DNA of 64,000 nucleotides, taken from positions 364,334-428,333 of the forward strand of contig NC_009370.1 of assembly GCF_000092065.1 (NCBI RefSeq), given 5' to 3'. This stretch comes from Ostreococcus lucimarinus CCE9901. Taxonomy: Eukaryota; Chlorophyta; Mamiellophyceae; Mamiellales; Bathycoccaceae. How positions within the stretch are numbered: position 1 is the stretch's first letter; the number at the start of each line of letters is the position of its first letter. Shown here one piece after another: positions 18,417 through 27,509 of the stretch. The translations under genes and the position numbers were made by a program. The notes beneath the pieces were generated by a model. The model saw only the letters and a list, made by a program, of their open reading frames with translations. It was not told where the DNA came from and ran no database searches.

Positions 18417-21400
18417 ATGCGCGCCGAAGCCGCGTCGCACGCGACAGCGCGAGAGCACATCGTGCGCGCGCGTCCACACCGCGCGCGTCGAGCGCCGGCG
18501 CGCACAGCTGCGCCATCGTCGTCGCGAATTCGTTCCGTGCGCGAGCCCAACTTGGATAGCGCAGACCGCGAAGAAATCGCCTCAAACGACGCGCTCAGGC
18601 GCGCTCGCGGCGAGACGAGCACGTCGAACGATGACGAGTCAACGATCGCGTCGTTTGTCGCGAGCGCAGGGGCTCGAGAGACGATAGATTTAGGCGCGCG
18701 CGCGTCGTTGGCTGCTGGATGGGACGCTCTGGCGAGACGAGTGCGAGACGCGCGGCGAGACGCCGATCGAATGCCGGCGTGCAAGTTTGACAGCGGGTGC
18801 TTGCGGTTCGTGATCGATGTGCCGCGAGACGCGCGGGCGCTGCGATGGGTGAGCGAGGTGAGCGGGAAGGTGAGGAGTGGAACGCCGGCGTTTTATTGGT
18901 CGCCACGAGCGAAGACGGCGAGCGGAAGCGCGGTGGGCAAGGGCGGATCAGCGTCGAAGGAGACGGCGATGGAAACGACGAGGAGTGATAAGTTGGATTT
19001 TGACGCCGCACGCGGGTCGCGCGCGGGTTTTGGGTCGTGCGCGACGTGGACGGACGCAGGGAACGAGGACGAGACGTCATTTCGGCGGCGCATCGCTTCG
19101 ATGCGGAGGTTTCTAAGCGAGCATAAAGACGCTCGTGCGGGGTCTCGAGTGTATGGCGCCGGAAGGTTCGATCCTGGTCGCGCGCCCGAGGAGGAGTGGG
19201 CGTCGTTCGGGACGCATTATTTCTTTTTGCCCACGCTCGAAGTCGTGGAGGGCGTCAAGAGCGCCACGTTGACGGTTTCCGTGGCGTGGGACGCGCGCGG
19301 TGAAGAAAACTGCGGTCCATCGGCCAAGTCACTCGTCCAAGCGCTTGATGATGCGTGCGAGACGCTCAAGCGCTCAATGGGTGTCGAAAAGAGTTCAAAC
19401 AAGGCGTTACCCCCGGGCGCGGCGCACGTCGTCGACCGTGCGCTGGTGCCCGATCAAGACGGATGGTCCAAAGACGTGTCCTCCGTCATCAGCCGCATTA
19501 GAGTATCGCGAGCATCCGTGAGCGCTAGCGTGCGGGACAAAGAGGATGCCTGGATCGACTTAGGGAGCAGCTTTGACGAATCAGATTCGCCAGATGTGCG
19601 AACGGCGTTAGAATCGCTTGGTCGCGCGGCTGGAGTCGAAGCCCCGAGCGCGGTTCTCGATCAATTCGAAGCGATGACGATGGCCATGGATGGCGGACTG
19701 TACAAAGATGACTCAACAATGGAGGGCATGGTCGACGCTTTGCTTCTCGGCGGTGAAACCGTCGATCCGTTACGAAAAGTCGTCTTGGCGCGGAGAAGCA
19801 AGCTCAACCTGAACACGCCTGTGGATACTTTTGCCTTGGTCTCGAGGCTGCAATCTCGAGATCCAGATGCGTATCAATTCGTTTTAAGACACCCCAACGG
19901 TGAGACCTTCCTAGGTTCGACGCCTGAGCGCTTGTTCTTATGTCAAGGGGGTCGCGCGGTGAGTGAAGCCGTGGCTGGCACGCGCGCCAGAGGCGCCGAC
20001 GACGGTGAAGACGCGGCTTTGGCGTATGACATGCTTCTGTCGCCCAAGGAGCACGAAGAGTTTGCAATCGTGCGTGAAGAAGTTCGTCGTGCACTGGGCG
20101 ATGTCGCCGACGGTGGAAATGATGGCGTGGAAGTTGAGCTTGAAAAAGGTATCTTGCGCAACGTTACCGTGCAACATTTATACTCGCGTCTCTCTGCGCC
20201 CTTGGCCAGCGGCAAGACAGAGGCTGATTTACTCGATGCGCTGCATCCCACGCCCGCGGTGTGTGGATACCCGCGCAAAGCTGCGCTAGACACGCTTCGT
20301 GCGGTGGAGTCGTTCGATCGCGGACTTTACTCGGGACCGCTCGGGTGGATAAGCGCGGATGGCGCTGAATTCGCCGTCGCCATTCGTTCAGCGCTGGTGC
20401 ACCCCGACGGTGATGAGGTGTCTTTGTACGCGGGCGTCGGTGTCGTCGGTTCCGCCAACGCGCAATCCGAATGGCACGAATTGAACTTGAAGACAAAACC
20501 CCTCGAGTCACTTCTTGCGCCGGTGACACCGCTCGCGAGCTTGCCAAATCCCAACGCAGCGTGGGCAACGATATTGATCGGTGAGCTCGTACGCGGCGGC
20601 GTGACGACATTCTGTATCGCTCCTGGAAGTCGTTCGACGCCTCTCGCACTTGCGGCTGAGAAACACGTCGAAGCAAACGTGGTCGTGTGTATTGACGAAC
20701 GTTCTCTTGGGTTTTATGCATTGGGATACGCAAAAGGCGCGGCCCAGCCCGCTGCGGTGATTTGCAGCAGCGGCACGGCTGTGGCTAATTTACTGCCATC
20801 CGTCGTCGAAGCGTCAGAAAGCTCAACCCCGTTATTATTACTCACCGCAGATCGACCGTATGAGTTGCGCCACACTGGTGCGAATCAAACGATTGACCAG
20901 GTGAAAATTTTTGGTTCGTACGCTCGATTCAACGCCGACTTGGCTCCACCCGGAGACGGCGCGCCTGCGCGCGCCTGCGCCACCATGGCTGCGACGGCGC
21001 TTCGATATTTGAGAGGAACGAACCCTGGACCGGTGCACCTAAACTGTGCTTTTCGCGAACCGCTCGGTCCGCAACGTGTGGACTGGGACTCAGCGGCTGC
21101 GCTTAAGGGGTTGGAGAAATGGGAAGAGTCGTCGACGCAGTTCACCATTGGCAATGCCACCGCAGGAACGATGCACGACGGCGGCGCCTGGCAAGCAGCG
21201 CTATCTCAAATCGCAAACGCTAAGCGCGGATTGCTAGTAGTTGGAAGTGGCTCGTCTGCAGCGGACTCAATCGCGGCGACTGCGATCGCTAAAACGCTGG
21301 GCTGGGCTGTCGCCGCCGACGCCACGAGCGGTATTCGCGTGGGCGCGGGTGAGGATGAATCCGTGCGTAAGATTCCTATGATCGATTACGTATTGGTGGA

Positions 21401-24400
21401 ACCGAGTGCGCATGATGCGTTGAGACCGGATGTTATCCTGCAAATTGGTGCCCGTTTGACGTCCAAGAGGCTATGCCAGTTCCTTGAAGCGAGCGCGATT
21501 GAGAATAATGCTGAGTGGATCGTCGTTGAGCCGACTCCGAACCGAGTGGATCCGGCGCATTGTGTGAGTGTTCGAGTTGAATCGTCCATCGGATACGCTT
21601 TGGAAGTTTTGGAGAGCGCGCTAAGTCACGAGAGCGGTTACGACACGAGTGACTCAAAAACATCATGCATCGCCTTTGCCGAGCGCGCCGTCGCTGTCGG
21701 CGCCGCAGTCGCACGCGAAGCCGCGATGGCCCTCAACGACATCACCGCCAACGAAGGTATGTCCGAGATGGCTGTCGCGATCGCCATCAGCGAGGGTCTA
21801 CCTGATTCTATGGGTTTCTTCTTGGGTAACTCCATGCCCATCCGCGATGTCGACGCATTCAGTGGAATCAAAGAATTCTCCGAAGGTTTAAATTTTGATC
21901 GTGAAGACTGCGCGACGTCGGCGTACGGAATTCCCGTCACGGCGAATCGAGGCGCGAGTGGTATTGACGGTGTGATATCTTCAGCCGCGGGATATGCTGC
22001 AGGCCTTGGACATCCGGTTACACTCATCATCGGCGATGTGTCGTTTCAGCATGATTCCAATGGACTACTGTTCCTTCGCGAGCGTCCCGGTCAACCACCG
22101 GTGACGGTCGTCGTCGTCAATAATGGCGGCGGTGGAATTTTCAATTTTTTACCCGTCGCCTCGCAGGTTGACGATAAGTCGTTCAATCGTTTGTTTGCCA
22201 CACCGCCGGATGTGTCCAGAAGAGGACTGTGCGAGGCTCATCGCGTCGCCTATGCGCATCCAACGTCGGTTAGTGAGTTCGGTGAGGCGCTCAGCGCTGC
22301 GTGGAACGAAAATCGTCACAGCGTCATCGAAGTGACCACGTCCCGCGCTCGAAATTTGATTCAGCACAAGTTAGTGCAGCGGCGATGTGCACGAGCCGCA
22401 CGACAAGCCCTTGAGCTAACGACTACGTCGACGTCAAAGACGATTCAGAGTATTGAAGTGGCTTCGTTCTCACTTCCTCTGAAGAAACCCACTACAGCGA
22501 ATGCGTCATCGACGACACGGGACGGATGGCTTCTGAAGGTCACCCTGAGCGATGGTGTCGTCGGTTACGGTGAGTGTTCTCCTCTGGATGGACTTCATCG
22601 CGAATCGTACGAAGAGAGCGGCGCGCAACTTTCCGTCGTCGCTTCGCTCATGAACAGCATGGAAGTTCCTACGAATGTTGCTCTGCTCAACGGCGCCTTT
22701 GCAGCCTGGATTGAAGATTGCGTCGGCGTGCGCTCGACGAGCGAGTTGTTTCCCACTGTTCGATTTGCGTTGGAGTCAGCAATTGCGAACGCGCTCGCCG
22801 CAAGCGAAGGCAAGACGCTTTCTCGCGTCATGACTGGCGACGAGGTGATGAACTCCGTCTCTGTGAATGGACTCGTTGACGCGACGACTGATGTCGCCGC
22901 TGCGCGCCGCGAAGCGCGCGCGCTCGTGGACGCCGGTTATACCTGTTTAAAAGTCAAAGTGGCTCGGGGTCTTGGTAGTGATGGCGCTCGAGCAGACGCG
23001 GAACGACTCGCTCAGATTCGAGACGAAGTCGGTCCCAGCGTCGCGCTCCGTGCTGATGCGAACAGGCGTTGGGATTTGACGGAAGCGCTCGATTTCGGCG
23101 CGCGAGCGCAAGAACTCAACGTGGGTTTGCAGTACGTCGAAGAACCCACTCGTGCGGCACATGAAGTCGCGGCGTTCCATTTCACCACCGGCATAGCCGT
23201 GGCTTTGGACGAGACCATCGACGACATTCTTTGCGAGTCTTCAAGCTTGGCCGAGGCAAGCGCAGCGATTTCACGCGTTGCGGATCAGTCCACAGGTATC
23301 GTAGCTGTGGTGCTCAAACCATCCGTCATTGGAGGTTTAGAAGCGACGTCTTTAATTGCGCGCATCGCAATGTCTCGAGGTGTCCGGCCCGTGATTTCTA
23401 GCGCGTTCGAAAGTGGCATTGGATTAAACGTCAGCGCTCACCTCGCGGCGACGCTCGACGATGTTTTGGCTCGTGAGATTCAAGCAGCCAGAGACTCTTT
23501 GGTGACGGGCGACGACACCGAGCGTCCGAACACGCTGGATATAAAACCTTTGATTTTGGCTTTAGACGCGCAACCAACATCGCACGGCCTAGGAACGGCG
23601 TCCTGGTTTGACGGCGACGTGATGTTCCCCGAAGTCGTCCCCGTCCGGAAAGGAAGCGACGGGATGTCCATACACTTACTCGAAGATACCGACAAGACTA
23701 AACGTCAGACATCAGTGGTATCCATGTTCCAGGATGTTTCGAAGCGTTGGGGTGAAGATTCCACAATCACGGTTGAAACATCGAATGGAATTTACGAGGT
23801 ACAGTGCGTCGAGCGCACTCCAAGCGGAGGCAACTCGAGCGGCGAAACGATCGTACTATTGCATGGATTCATGGGATCGAGCGAAGATTGGGATATCGTT
23901 GCCCGCGGTCTGACCGTTCGTAATAACGCTCGAGTGATCGCAATCGATTTGCCCGCTCACGGACGAACGACGTGTACGCCGCATCGAGGGAAATCCATGC
24001 GCGATTGCCTGCGCGTGGAAGCCATGCGAGATGTAGTCGCCGCAGCGATGACCAAGCTCGGATGTCCCAACGAATGTACGCACGTTGTCGCTTATAGCAT
24101 GGGTGCACGCATTGCACTTACTCTCGACGAATCAAGTCTGAAGTCTATCGTCTCCATCGGCGGTTCTCCGGGATTGTGCGGGGAAGACGCGCGAGTCGCG
24201 CGGGTCGCTCAGGACGACGACTTAGCCGCCGCTTTACTCAAGGGTGATGATGCGCGTGAGTTCGCCAAAGTTTGGTATCGACGAGGTTTGTTCTCTACTC
24301 TCGTCGCTCATCCACGATTCGGTGGCGTCAATGGGCTCGCCGAACGTCGCGGATCAGTCATTGGGACGAACGCAGAGGCGCTCGCTGCGTGCCTCGCCGC

Positions 24401-24656
24401 CGCCTCACCCGGACGTCAAATCGAGGGTTGGTCGACGCTTTGTCGTCTTCGCGGTAAGCTCACGATGATCGTGGGCGACAAGGATGAAAAGTTCAAATCG
24501 ATATCGCGCAAGATGCAAGACGCCATGAGTGAAGGGGTGGTAGACGCGGCGCCGTGCAAAGTATTTATCGTTCCTCGATGCGGACACGCGGCGCATTTGG
24601 AAGCGCCTGAGTCCGTCGTCGCGCGCGTTCTCGAGGCAATCGACGCGCAGCAGTAG
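18417..24656 (+). CDS. PHYLLO: PHYLLO: fused MenF-MenD-MenC-MenH for phylloquinone synthesis
   Basis: 2079 aa in one uninterrupted frame, with an Arg/Ala/Ser-rich plastid transit peptide. Four bacterial-type enzymes follow in order. Isochorismate synthase MenF spans roughly residues 80-690 (GETFLGSTPERLF, AGTRARG, HPTPAVCGYPR, YSGPLGWI). SEPHCHC synthase MenD spans 705-1320 (APGSRSTPLALAAEKH, ThDP site GDVSFQHDSNG...VVNNGGGGIFNF). o-Succinylbenzoate synthase MenC spans 1340-1720 (GYGECSPLDG, CLKVKVARG, ALRADANRRWD). SHCHC synthase MenH, an alpha/beta hydrolase, spans 1790-2079 (VLLHGFMGSSEDW, nucleophile AYSMGARIAL, His in RCGHAAHLEAPE). Together they convert chorismate to o-succinylbenzoate. 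In land plants the MenF part is truncated. Here its C-terminal catalytic region looks complete. Confidence 0.97.
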   Translation: MRAEAASHATAREHIVRARPHRARRAPARTAAPSSSRIRSVREPNLDSADREEIASNDALRRARGETSTSNDDESTIASFVASAGARETIDLGARASLAAGWDALARRVRDARRDADRMPACKFDSGCLRFVIDVPRDARALRWVSEVSGKVRSGTPAFYWSPRAKTASGSAVGKGGSASKETAMETTRSDKLDFDAARGSRAGFGSCATWTDAGNEDETSFRRRIASMRRFLSEHKDARAGSRVYGAGRFDPGRAPEEEWASFGTHYFFLPTLEVVEGVKSATLTVSVAWDARGEENCGPSAKSLVQALDDACETLKRSMGVEKSSNKALPPGAAHVVDRALVPDQDGWSKDVSSVISRIRVSRASVSASVRDKEDAWIDLGSSFDESDSPDVRTALESLGRAAGVEAPSAVLDQFEAMTMAMDGGLYKDDSTMEGMVDALLLGGETVDPLRKVVLARRSKLNLNTPVDTFALVSRLQSRDPDAYQFVLRHPNGETFLGSTPERLFLCQGGRAVSEAVAGTRARGADDGEDAALAYDMLLSPKEHEEFAIVREEVRRALGDVADGGNDGVEVELEKGILRNVTVQHLYSRLSAPLASGKTEADLLDALHPTPAVCGYPRKAALDTLRAVESFDRGLYSGPLGWISADGAEFAVAIRSALVHPDGDEVSLYAGVGVVGSANAQSEWHELNLKTKPLESLLAPVTPLASLPNPNAAWATILIGELVRGGVTTFCIAPGSRSTPLALAAEKHVEANVVVCIDERSLGFYALGYAKGAAQPAAVICSSGTAVANLLPSVVEASESSTPLLLLTADRPYELRHTGANQTIDQVKIFGSYARFNADLAPPGDGAPARACATMAATALRYLRGTNPGPVHLNCAFREPLGPQRVDWDSAAALKGLEKWEESSTQFTIGNATAGTMHDGGAWQAALSQIANAKRGLLVVGSGSSAADSIAATAIAKTLGWAVAADATSGIRVGAGEDESVRKIPMIDYVLVEPSAHDALRPDVILQIGARLTSKRLCQFLEASAIENNAEWIVVEPTPNRVDPAHCVSVRVESSIGYALEVLESALSHESGYDTSDSKTSCIAFAERAVAVGAAVAREAAMALNDITANEGMSEMAVAIAISEGLPDSMGFFLGNSMPIRDVDAFSGIKEFSEGLNFDREDCATSAYGIPVTANRGASGIDGVISSAAGYAAGLGHPVTLIIGDVSFQHDSNGLLFLRERPGQPPVTVVVVNNGGGGIFNFLPVASQVDDKSFNRLFATPPDVSRRGLCEAHRVAYAHPTSVSEFGEALSAAWNENRHSVIEVTTSRARNLIQHKLVQRRCARAARQALELTTTSTSKTIQSIEVASFSLPLKKPTTANASSTTRDGWLLKVTLSDGVVGYGECSPLDGLHRESYEESGAQLSVVASLMNSMEVPTNVALLNGAFAAWIEDCVGVRSTSELFPTVRFALESAIANALAASEGKTLSRVMTGDEVMNSVSVNGLVDATTDVAAARREARALVDAGYTCLKVKVARGLGSDGARADAERLAQIRDEVGPSVALRADANRRWDLTEALDFGARAQELNVGLQYVEEPTRAAHEVAAFHFTTGIAVALDETIDDILCESSSLAEASAAISRVADQSTGIVAVVLKPSVIGGLEATSLIARIAMSRGVRPVISSAFESGIGLNVSAHLAATLDDVLAREIQAARDSLVTGDDTERPNTLDIKPLILALDAQPTSHGLGTASWFDGDVMFPEVVPVRKGSDGMSIHLLEDTDKTKRQTSVVSMFQDVSKRWGEDSTITVETSNGIYEVQCVERTPSGGNSSGETIVLLHGFMGSSEDWDIVARGLTVRNNARVIAIDLPAHGRTTCTPHRGKSMRDCLRVEAMRDVVAAAMTKLGCPNECTHVVAYSMGARIALTLDESSLKSIVSIGGSPGLCGEDARVARVAQDDDLAAALLKGDDAREFAKVWYRRGLFSTLVAHPRFGGVNGLAERRGSVIGTNAEALAACLAAASPGRQIEGWSTLCRLRGKLTMIVGDKDEKFKSISRKMQDAMSEGVVDAAPCKVFIVPRCGHAAHLEAPESVVARVLEAIDAQQ

Positions 24657-24746
24657 AAATTAGCTCATAGTTGGGATTTGAATTAAGTGATGACCATTAA
24701 ATCACGGTCGGTAAAGTAATGAATCGACTCGGCGCGCGAGCGATTT

Positions 24747-25470
24747 TTAATCCTTCTTCCCGAACAAGGAGAACGGGTTGAATTTCTTGCCCTCGAGCGG
24801 ATCCTTCATCTTAACAGGGCCCTTGGACATAGACTTCGCGAAGCGGCTCGTGCCGCCCACCGTCTTGTTCAACGCCGCGGTCTTCTTCGCCATCTCCTTG
24901 CGCTTCGCCTCGGCCTTCACCGCCGCCGCCTTCTTCGCTTCAGCCGCCTTCGCCGCCGCCGCCTTGCTCTTCTCCGCGAGCGCCTTGGACTTGGCCTTCG
25001 CGTCCTCGGCCTTCTTGCGCGCGGCTTCTTGGTTCTTCTTCATCATCTCACGGCGGTTGGACGTGTCGATGGTCTTACCAGCCTGTGGTTATCTCGCGAA
25101 TCGTTCGCGTCAGTCAGTCCTCGGCTCGCGCTCGAAAAGATCTTCCCCAGGGTGTCCCGCGCGGGACTGATCTTGACCATATCCAGGGCGCCCGCGTCGC
25201 CGCGCGAGCCCTTCGCGGCGGTCTCGTGCAAATACGCGAGGCGGCACGAAACCTTCGCGCCGTGCGCGCGCGCGTGAGCGACGCTGACACCGCGATCGCG
25301 CGCGCGCGTCGCACGAATTCCGCTCGACGCGTCGAGTGGATAAAGAGCGCGCGAGAGACCAGACGACGCGCGCCGCGCACCTTGACGACGAGACCGCGGC
25401 GCTGCGACTTGGCGGGCTTAGTCGCCGTGAGCGCGCGGGGGGCGGTGATCTTGGACGACAGGGCGAACAT
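24747..25470 (-). CDS. Small Lys/Ala-rich protein, probably plastid-targeted
   Basis: Two exons: 25470..25381 (30 codons) and 25082..24747, with a 298-base intron (GTGCG donor, doubled CTGACTGAC at 25117..25109, CAG acceptor). The splice restores the frame and gives 141 aa. Exon 1 (MFALSSKITAPRALTATKP) has transit-peptide character. Exon 2 encodes a long Lys/Ala/Glu helix with repeats of KAEDAKAKSKALAEKSKAAA type, then a conserved-looking tail ending FNPFSLFGKKD. I do not recognise a family. It could be a plastid nucleoid or ribosome-associated protein, but that is a guess. It converges with PHYLLO. Confidence 0.62.
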
Positions 25471-25483
25471 AGCGATGACGAGG

Positions 25484-25537
25484 GTGGGAGAGTGCGGCTC
25501 CAGGGACGAGGTGGGAGAGTGCGGCTCCAGGGACGAG
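25484..25537. repeat. Tandem duplication of a 27-base unit
   Basis: Two exact adjacent copies (25484-25510 and 25511-25537) of GTGGGAGAGTGCGGCTCCAG followed by GGACGAG. They lie in the 100-base gap between the stop of the CTNNBL1-like gene and the ATG of the small plastid-type protein, both on the minus strand. The likely location is the promoter or 5' UTR of the latter. Confidence 0.95.
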
Positions 25538-25570
25538 ATGGTTGAGCCATCGGGCTCGAGCGCGTAGATA

Positions 25571-27337
25571 TTAACTTTGCTCGCGTTCGCCGGGGGCGTA
25601 CGGTAAGACGCTGAGAATGGCGCGCACGGTGCCTTCACGCGCAGAATCGCCGGCGGAATCGCCGACGTGATGCGCGTGTTGGCGGAGGATGTCGCGCAAA
25701 TCAGATAACGCGATGGCGTTTTGCGAGGCGTCGAGGTAGAGCCGGCGCATGATCGGCGCGTGGTCGGTTGCCCAGAGGTGGGCGAAGACCAACGTGAGGT
25801 GCTCGAGGGTGGCCAAACCGGCGTCAAGCTTTTGAAGATACTCTTCCTCTTCGGTGAGATCGATGCCGAGATCTTCGTCGACGTTTTCCAGACGCGCTTG
25901 CTCCGCGCTCACGCGTTTGGCGAATTCCACCCAAAGCTCTACGAGTCGGTCACACTTGGCGTAGTCTTGTTCGACGAATTTCGCGCAAAGCCTGTCGCGG
26001 CGATCGGTGTTGTCGACGTGCTTGAACAGCGAGCAGATGACGCTGCTCGAACGCGTTTGTTGCTCGAGCGCGGCTTCGTTACCGAACGTCTTGCGAACCG
26101 CTTTCGCGTTGCGTCCCATAAAGATGGAGAACAAACTCTTCAACCCGAGACCGTCTATGAAGCGATTACACGCGTCTTTGTTCCCGCTCAACACGTAATC
26201 CAAACACTTCAGCGCAGGAAGTGACGCAAAGCTCGTCTTTTTTGCGTCCCCGCGCGTTCCATTAAGCAATATTAACATGAGTTCAACGCCCTCAAACTCG
26301 ACAAATTGCGCCTTGTTCTCGGGAACCATGGCGACGGCGCATATAGCATCAAATAAATTTTCAACGAGCTCCTTTTCGCCGTCGTCCTCGGGCTCACGCT
26401 TCTTATACGCCGATGCCGCTTGTAATAGGCTCTCTAAACCATTCATATCCACGCACTGCTTGCGACATTTCGCGCTGCTTTGTAAAATGATGGCTAAAAT
26501 TTCCGAAGCGTACAGCTTGTTTTGATCGACGTCACGCTTCTTCTCAACGCGTTTCAAAAGCCATTTCAACAGGTCGGTTTCCTCGCAAAACCCTTCTAGC
26601 GCCTTATTACTAGACTCTCCGCTCGCATCATCGACTTGAGTGCCCATGATTTCGCCTAAGTTCTCCACGATGCCCAACACCGACGACACCGCGTTCGACG
26701 TCTCGCTCGACGTCGCCTTTAGTTTACCACTCGCGTCCTCAAACCGTGTCAACGCCGCGTACAGCGCTTGATACCCACCGCTCTCACGCAGTGCAGTCGC
26801 CAGCGCCTTTCCTCCGTTTTCATCGCTCTCTACTGCGTCCGAATCCGTGAGTTCTCTCAAAACCTCCAACGCGTCGGCGACGACGTCCTCATTTTCGTGT
26901 CCCAACACCGCCACCATGCTAGGCACTGCGTTCAACTTCACCAACTCTTCGTACAACTCGGGCGCGCTCGCGAGTGTCCCCAATCGTTTCACTTCGCAAT
27001 CCAGCTCGATCTCGCTCTCTGCGAATTTTCGAGGTTCGTTTCCGTATTTCGCCCGCGCCTTGACGTTCTCCGCGTACGCGCGCTCAAACGCCAACACCAA
27101 CCTTCGCACGTGTTTCGCGTCGATCGCGCCCGCGGAGCCGTCACCATCGTTAGTGACGTCGTCGTTCGTCACTCCGGCGCGCGTTTCGGCCTGCGCGAGC
27201 AAGTCCTCGGCAGTGCGCGACGTCGGTTCACTCGGACGGTCGAAGAATGACTCGTCGAGGATTGGACGCCGCGAAGCGCGCTCGTCCTCTTCTGCGGCTT
27301 CGTCTCCGCCGTGGTCCCGGGAACGCTTGTTCGACAT
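25571..27337 (-). CDS. CTNNBL1: Beta-catenin-like protein 1 (CTNNBL1), spliceosome-associated ARM protein
   Basis: 588 aa from the ATG at 27337 (MSNKRSRDHGG). The frame is open to 27484, but the extra part is Arg-rich and unlike the family. After an acidic N-terminus come armadillo-type helices typical of CTNNBL1: VKRLGTLASAPELYEELVKLNAVPSMV, LGHENEDVVADALEVLRELTD, LKWLLKRVEKKRDVDQNKLYASEILAIILQ and FVEFEGVELMLILLN. The C-terminus has DLTEEEEYLQKLDAGLATLE, also a family hallmark. Family knowledge: CTNNBL1 binds Prp19/CDC5L complex members in the nucleus. The length agrees with animal and plant orthologues. It lies in tandem with the XRN-type gene upstream. Confidence 0.92.
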   Translation of the reverse strand: MSNKRSRDHGGDEAAEEDERASRRPILDESFFDRPSEPTSRTAEDLLAQAETRAGVTNDDVTNDGDGSAGAIDAKHVRRLVLAFERAYAENVKARAKYGNEPRKFAESEIELDCEVKRLGTLASAPELYEELVKLNAVPSMVAVLGHENEDVVADALEVLRELTDSDAVESDENGGKALATALRESGGYQALYAALTRFEDASGKLKATSSETSNAVSSVLGIVENLGEIMGTQVDDASGESSNKALEGFCEETDLLKWLLKRVEKKRDVDQNKLYASEILAIILQSSAKCRKQCVDMNGLESLLQAASAYKKREPEDDGEKELVENLFDAICAVAMVPENKAQFVEFEGVELMLILLNGTRGDAKKTSFASLPALKCLDYVLSGNKDACNRFIDGLGLKSLFSIFMGRNAKAVRKTFGNEAALEQQTRSSSVICSLFKHVDNTDRRDRLCAKFVEQDYAKCDRLVELWVEFAKRVSAEQARLENVDEDLGIDLTEEEEYLQKLDAGLATLEHLTLVFAHLWATDHAPIMRRLYLDASQNAIALSDLRDILRQHAHHVGDSAGDSAREGTVRAILSVLPYAPGEREQS

Positions 27338-27509
27338 CGTGGGTGTGCCGATTAAAGCGGCGCGAAACGGATCCACGGTCGAGGACGCGCGTCGGGTTCT
27401 GCGGCGGCGGCGGCTCGGGCGCGGGCGCGGGCGCCGGCTACGGCACCGGCAAACGAAATGTTTCAGTGCTGTTTTTGATATCACGATGGTTTAAAAAAAT
27501 GAATGCTAC

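Noticed and set aside
25083-25380. Additional middle exon (an ORF reading MHETAAKGSRGDAGALDM) in the small plastid-type gene
   Set aside because: No CTGAC plus AG acceptor precedes it on the minus strand, and direct joining of exons 1 and 2 is already in phase.
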